The notes under the pieces were generated by a model. It made no database searches. It saw only the letters and a list, made by a program, of their open reading frames with translations, and had not been told where the DNA came from. From contig CAMZET010000028.1 in assembly GCA_947305825.1 (NCBI GenBank), forward strand, positions 1-10,836: DNA of 10,836 nt, given 5' to 3'. Positions 8,512 through 10,836 of this stretch are shown one piece after another. The translations under genes were made by a program, and so were the position numbers. Numbering within the stretch: position 1 is the stretch's first letter; the number at the start of each line of letters is the position of its first letter. The stretch comes from an uncultured Verrucomicrobiota bacterium. GTDB lineage: Bacteria > Verrucomicrobiota > Kiritimatiellia > RFP12 > UBA1067.

Positions 8512-9567
8512 ATGATTGAGATAGGTGCCATAGTGGCGGCGAAACGCTCGGAGAAGGGAGTTGGACAGAATGAGCTTGCCCGGCGGGCTGATATGTCGCC
8601 GTCGCAGCTTTGTCTTTTGGAGAAGGACAGGGTCAGCCCTACCGTGCGCACTCTCGAGAGAATAGCGGAGGCCCTCGGCATATCGTTCTGGGATTTGGTG
8701 GCGGAGCCGCCCAGAGAGGGCGCACAGGGCGGCGCACCGCGTGCCGCAACCCGTCTTGGGGACTATGTCGCGCTGCGTCTAGGCGAACCTTGGGCGGGGA
8801 AAGCGCTCAATGATATATTGCCGCGTGAGCGCGAAATCTCATCGATTGAAGACGGCAAGGGGGTGGATTCGGCGTGTCGGCTGCTTTTGAAGTACCCAAA
8901 GGGGAAGTTGGAAGGGTCTGGTGCTGTAATCGCGGGGGCTGCGCGCGCTTCTCTCGGCATTGGGACTGCGCCGTACTGCGACCTCGCCGGATGTCTCGAT
9001 TTTAATGGAGTGCGCATCCACAAAATCCCTCTCTCCTACCAGGTGCAAAGCGCGGCTTATTGGAACACGGAGCGGAAAACGTTCTCAATCATCTTGAGTG
9101 CTGCCAATACTCCGGAGCGGGATTTATACAGGCTCGCATGGGAACTCGGAAGCATATGTATATTTTCATCTCTCGGATTCGTACCGTTTGAAGAAACGCA
9201 TGCGTACCACCGCTTCCTAACCGACTTTTCGGCGGAATTGCTCATGCCGGCCGTCACGGTACAGAGTTTCTCGGCCTCGACTGGTATCGCCAGAAACGGC
9301 TGGACGCTGGAGACCGTCTGTGCGCTGAAAGCGAAGTTCGGCGTCTCGGCGGAGACGTTCGCCCTGCGTCTCGACGAACTGGGCCTCATCGACCCGGCGG
9401 TGCGCATCGGGATAAGGGACGCGCTGCGCGCACACTACGTTTCCCATCCTGACGAAATGGAGCCCGCGCCGCGCCTGGCGCCGTTGAATATCGCCTCCCG
9501 TGTCCAGATTCTCGCCGGTACGCCGCGCAATCCGTCTGCCCAGCCGGCAAAGGAGACCATGCAATGA
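8512..9567 (+). CDS. XRE-family regulator with a degenerate ImmA/IrrE (M78)-like domain
   Basis: This 351-aa protein is probably a transcriptional regulator. Residues 2-62 form a clear XRE/Cro helix-turn-helix (QNELARRADMSPSQLCLLEK, then SPTVRTLERIAEALGIS). A linker to about 80 follows. From about 150 to 295 the layout resembles the ImmA/IrrE peptidase family: DLAGCLDFNGVRIHKIPL, a beta-strand pair (YWNTERKTFSIILS), then LYRLAWELGSICIF where the family has the zinc helix r.tlAHELGH, then FSAELLMP (239-246) and a final helical part ending RLDELGLI. The HEXXH site is W210-E-L-G-S214, so both histidines are gone and no metalloprotease activity is expected; the fold may serve as a sensor. The start is ATG 8512, directly behind the promoter. 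The stop overlaps the next frame by ATGA. The family link of the second domain rests on pattern and order and is less certain than the HTH. Confidence 0.85.
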   Translation: MIEIGAIVAAKRSEKGVGQNELARRADMSPSQLCLLEKDRVSPTVRTLERIAEALGISFWDLVAEPPREGAQGGAPRAATRLGDYVALRLGEPWAGKALNDILPREREISSIEDGKGVDSACRLLLKYPKGKLEGSGAVIAGAARASLGIGTAPYCDLAGCLDFNGVRIHKIPLSYQVQSAAYWNTERKTFSIILSAANTPERDLYRLAWELGSICIFSSLGFVPFEETHAYHRFLTDFSAELLMPAVTVQSFSASTGIARNGWTLETVCALKAKFGVSAETFALRLDELGLIDPAVRIGIRDALRAHYVSHPDEMEPAPRLAPLNIASRVQILAGTPRNPSAQPAKETMQ

Positions 9568-9698
9568 ATACAGGAATCTACGCCCACAGCCGACGGGACC
9601 TCCCTATCGACAAGTGGCAGCCGCTTCAAGATTCTCGGATATTGAAATTGGAGGATTTGATATATGGGACAGCATTGCATTATTCCCGAAGTGGTTGA
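9564..9698 (+). pseudogene. cas3: Probable cas3 5' remnant (44 codons, type I-C-like N-terminus)
   Basis: The frame starts by ATGA overlap with the regulator and reads MNTGIYAHSRRDLPIDKWQP, then LQDSRILKLEDL, and ends at TGA 9696. YAHS...P...WQPLQ is the usual opening of type I-C Cas3 proteins, just before the HD nuclease (family pattern: YAHS, then WQ.L..HL). After LQD the resemblance stops: the expected His-Leu and the HD motifs are absent. A full Cas3 has more than 700 residues; only 377 bases separate this ATG from the end of the frame before cas5. I see a cas3 that has lost almost everything but its first ~23 codons. The alternative is a chance resemblance in a 44-codon spurious frame, but the position next to cas5 and cas8 argues against that. 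Confidence 0.5.
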
Positions 9699-9936
9699 AC
9701 CGTGGACATTGCCAAAACCCTTCTTACAATTATCCCATTAAATGAAAGTTGCTATTGCGCACTATCCGAACATATGCTATACTGTCCTTCGTCGTGAGCG
9801 GAATAGGCATCAAAAGAGCAGACTTCGCGTCATGTGAATTGAAACATTTATTGGGACAATATGATTCGTTCATCCTCCGCAATCTCGCGTTGGATGAACG
9901 AGCCAAGATGGGCAGTATTGCAATGAAAGGACTAAA
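9699..9936 (+). other. Gap between the cas3-like start and cas5; holds a 63-codon frame (9749-9940)
   Basis: No recognisable gene fills this stretch. All frames are short: one ends at 9743-9745, another at the TGA near 9790. The only frame reaching cas5 opens at a TTG at 9749 and ends at TGA 9938-9940, sharing an ATGA overlap with the cas5 ATG. Its product includes ELKHLLGQYDSFILRNLALD and ends in AMKGLK. I do not recognise it. Because it is coupled to cas5, it could be the 3' end of the deleted upstream gene (cas3), shifted in frame, or an unrelated small protein. It has no good ribosome site. Confidence 0.35.
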
Positions 9937-10587
9937 ATGAAAGCTTATCAAGTTAAACTTGAGATTGCAGGACCGACTGCGATGTGGACAAGACCGGACA
10001 CGGGCGATTGCCCTGTGAGTTATCCTGCGCCCACATATTCTGCTGTCGCAGGGATATTCAAAGCAATTTGTTGGGGGCCTGCCGTTGACATCGTTCCTTT
10101 TAAGGCTGAAATTTGCCGACCGTTGCATTATGAGCAATACATGACCAATTATCGTGGGCCGTTACGTGAAAAAATAGATGACAATTCTTTTCAGTTCATG
10201 GCAACGGTTCTGACGGATGTTTGTTACCGTCTTTATGCATATGTCTATCCTTCACGGAATAAGGATGAGCTTCCAGAATCTGCTAAAAAGTGGGATGCAA
10301 AAACAACATCGCCAGGGCATGCATACGCGGCAATGTTTGAACGGCGACTTAATCGGGGGCAAAGTTTTACACGACCATGTCTTGGATGGAAAGAATTTAC
10401 ACCTACATACTTTGGACCGTTTCGTTCTGAAACGAAAGTGTGTTCGGACATCAATATGGTTATTCCGTCAATGTTGCGACAAGTGTTTGATGATAGATTC
10501 ATGGGTATTAAGCACGTTATTTTTGATCAGAATGTCGAGATAGTAAATGGAGCCATTGTTTATTCGAATTCCGGGAAAGGTGAGTGA
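9937..10587 (+). CDS. cas5: CRISPR-associated protein Cas5, type I-C-like
   Basis: Cas5 is a RAMP-fold subunit of the Cascade surveillance complex that caps the 5' handle of the crRNA. In type I-C, which lacks Cas6, Cas5 also cuts the pre-crRNA. The 216-aa product shows the family pattern: the N-terminal strand YQVKLEIAGPTAMWTRPD, then PVSYPAPTYSAVAGIFKAI and WGPAV (the usual form is TRPE..ERVSY..TPSAARGILEAI.WKP), a middle TDVCYRLYAYVYP, and YAAMFERRLNRGQSF with LGWKEF near the C-terminus. It is divergent from the classic I-C sequence. AAAGGA at 9926-9931, 5 bases before the ATG, sets the start. It is more AT-rich than the core genes (A/T-ending codons such as AAA, TTT, ATT, GCA), consistent with transfer. 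It is complete. The putative RNase residues cannot be assigned by eye. Confidence 0.85.
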   Translation: MKAYQVKLEIAGPTAMWTRPDTGDCPVSYPAPTYSAVAGIFKAICWGPAVDIVPFKAEICRPLHYEQYMTNYRGPLREKIDDNSFQFMATVLTDVCYRLYAYVYPSRNKDELPESAKKWDAKTTSPGHAYAAMFERRLNRGQSFTRPCLGWKEFTPTYFGPFRSETKVCSDINMVIPSMLRQVFDDRFMGIKHVIFDQNVEIVNGAIVYSNSGKGE

Positions 10588-10589
10588 AG

Positions 10590-10836
10590 ATGGTAAATGA
10601 ATTGATAGCAGCATCTCAAGCCATTTCGCGTTTTGCACCCAATAGGCTTGTCTCTTGGCACCCATTGTTGCAACCAATGCCAGGTAATTCCTGTTATAGG
10701 ATTTGGCTTTCAAGTGATGGCATGGTCTTATCAGTGGATGTTTTAGAAAAAGATCATGTGAAGAACCTTCGCAAATTTGCGCCGAACAAGCATAAAAGTT
10801 TTCCGGGTTTCAACATGATGGTTCTACGAGGATACA
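10590..10836 (+). CDS. cas8c: Probable Cas8c/Csd1 large subunit, N-terminal fragment (runs off the window)
   Basis: ATG 10590 comes 2 bases after the cas5 stop, with AAAGG at 10576-10580 as ribosome site, and the frame is open to the window end (82 codons). The fragment contains SWHPLLQP, CYRIWLSSDGMVLSVDVLEK and FAPNKHKSFPGFNM. A strand pair with 'D.dG.v..v' followed by a conserved basic and Pro stretch resembles the start of Csd1/Cas8c proteins, and cas8c follows cas5 directly in type I-C operons. The call rests mainly on gene order plus this weak resemblance. In the complex this subunit recognises the PAM and recruits Cas3. Confidence 0.55.
   Translation, partial: MVNELIAASQAISRFAPNRLVSWHPLLQPMPGNSCYRIWLSSDGMVLSVDVLEKDHVKNLRKFAPNKHKSFPGFNMMVLRGY

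Noticed and set aside
7572..8681. A 369-codon minus-strand open frame across smr, the transposase remnant and the regulator promoter
   Set aside because: It lies opposite recognisable plus-strand sequences and the regulator promoter, and shows no family resemblance; it is a shadow frame.
9500..9745. An 81-codon plus-strand frame across the end of the regulator and the cas3-like start
   Set aside because: It overlaps the regulator's 3' end in another frame, has no family resemblance, and its start lies well inside the regulator.
9699..9800. Cas4-like cysteine motif (ALSEHMLYCP) in one frame of the gap before cas5
   Set aside because: The frame is interrupted by stops just after it, the spacing from Ser to Cys does not fit Cas4, and no further Cas4 cysteines follow.

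Overview
The window opens on the last ~29 bases of a 5S rRNA and then runs through a compact, all plus-strand, high-GC block of core bacterial genes. It ends inside the start of a more AT-rich CRISPR-Cas operon. No species can be named from the sequence. A single-chain SecDF, GC-rich codon use and arrays of the 7-base unit TTT(A/G)CGA fit a Verrucomicrobiota/Kiritimatiellota-like (PVC) bacterium, but this is a low-confidence inference from memory.

Region 1 (1-474): the 5S 3' end and a T-run, then a repeat element. It has heptamer tandem repeats, three ~80-base direct repeats, a small perfect palindrome, and heptamers in the opposite orientation. A sigma70-type promoter for secDF follows. Region 2 (475-7847): secDF, plsY, hisS, a methyltransferase-like gene, a secreted Sel1-repeat protein, a YmdB-type phosphodiesterase and an Smr-domain protein. 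Gaps are 62 bases or less, two junctions are ATGA overlaps, and all are on one strand, so they look like one operon or two. Region 3 (7851-8408): an eroded ISL3-family transposase marks the end of the core block.

Region 4 (8409-10836): a strong promoter sits so close to its gene that the mRNA is probably leaderless. It drives a 351-aa regulator with an XRE helix-turn-helix and an ImmA/IrrE (M78)-like domain whose HEXXH site reads WELGS, so it is probably not a protease. The regulator's stop overlaps (ATGA) the start of a 44-codon frame that looks like the extreme N-terminus of a type I-C Cas3. Only ~377 bases separate that start from cas5, where a full cas3 needs more than 2 kb. cas5 (type I-C-like) is complete, and a probable cas8c (csd1) starts at 10590 and leaves the window. 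No CRISPR array is visible.

The most interesting signal is this junction: a protease-dead XRE regulator translationally coupled to a type I-C-like cas operon whose nuclease-helicase gene has been reduced to a remnant. It could be a decaying locus, a binding-only (interference-without-cleavage) module, or one that uses a Cas3 encoded elsewhere. The window alone cannot decide.
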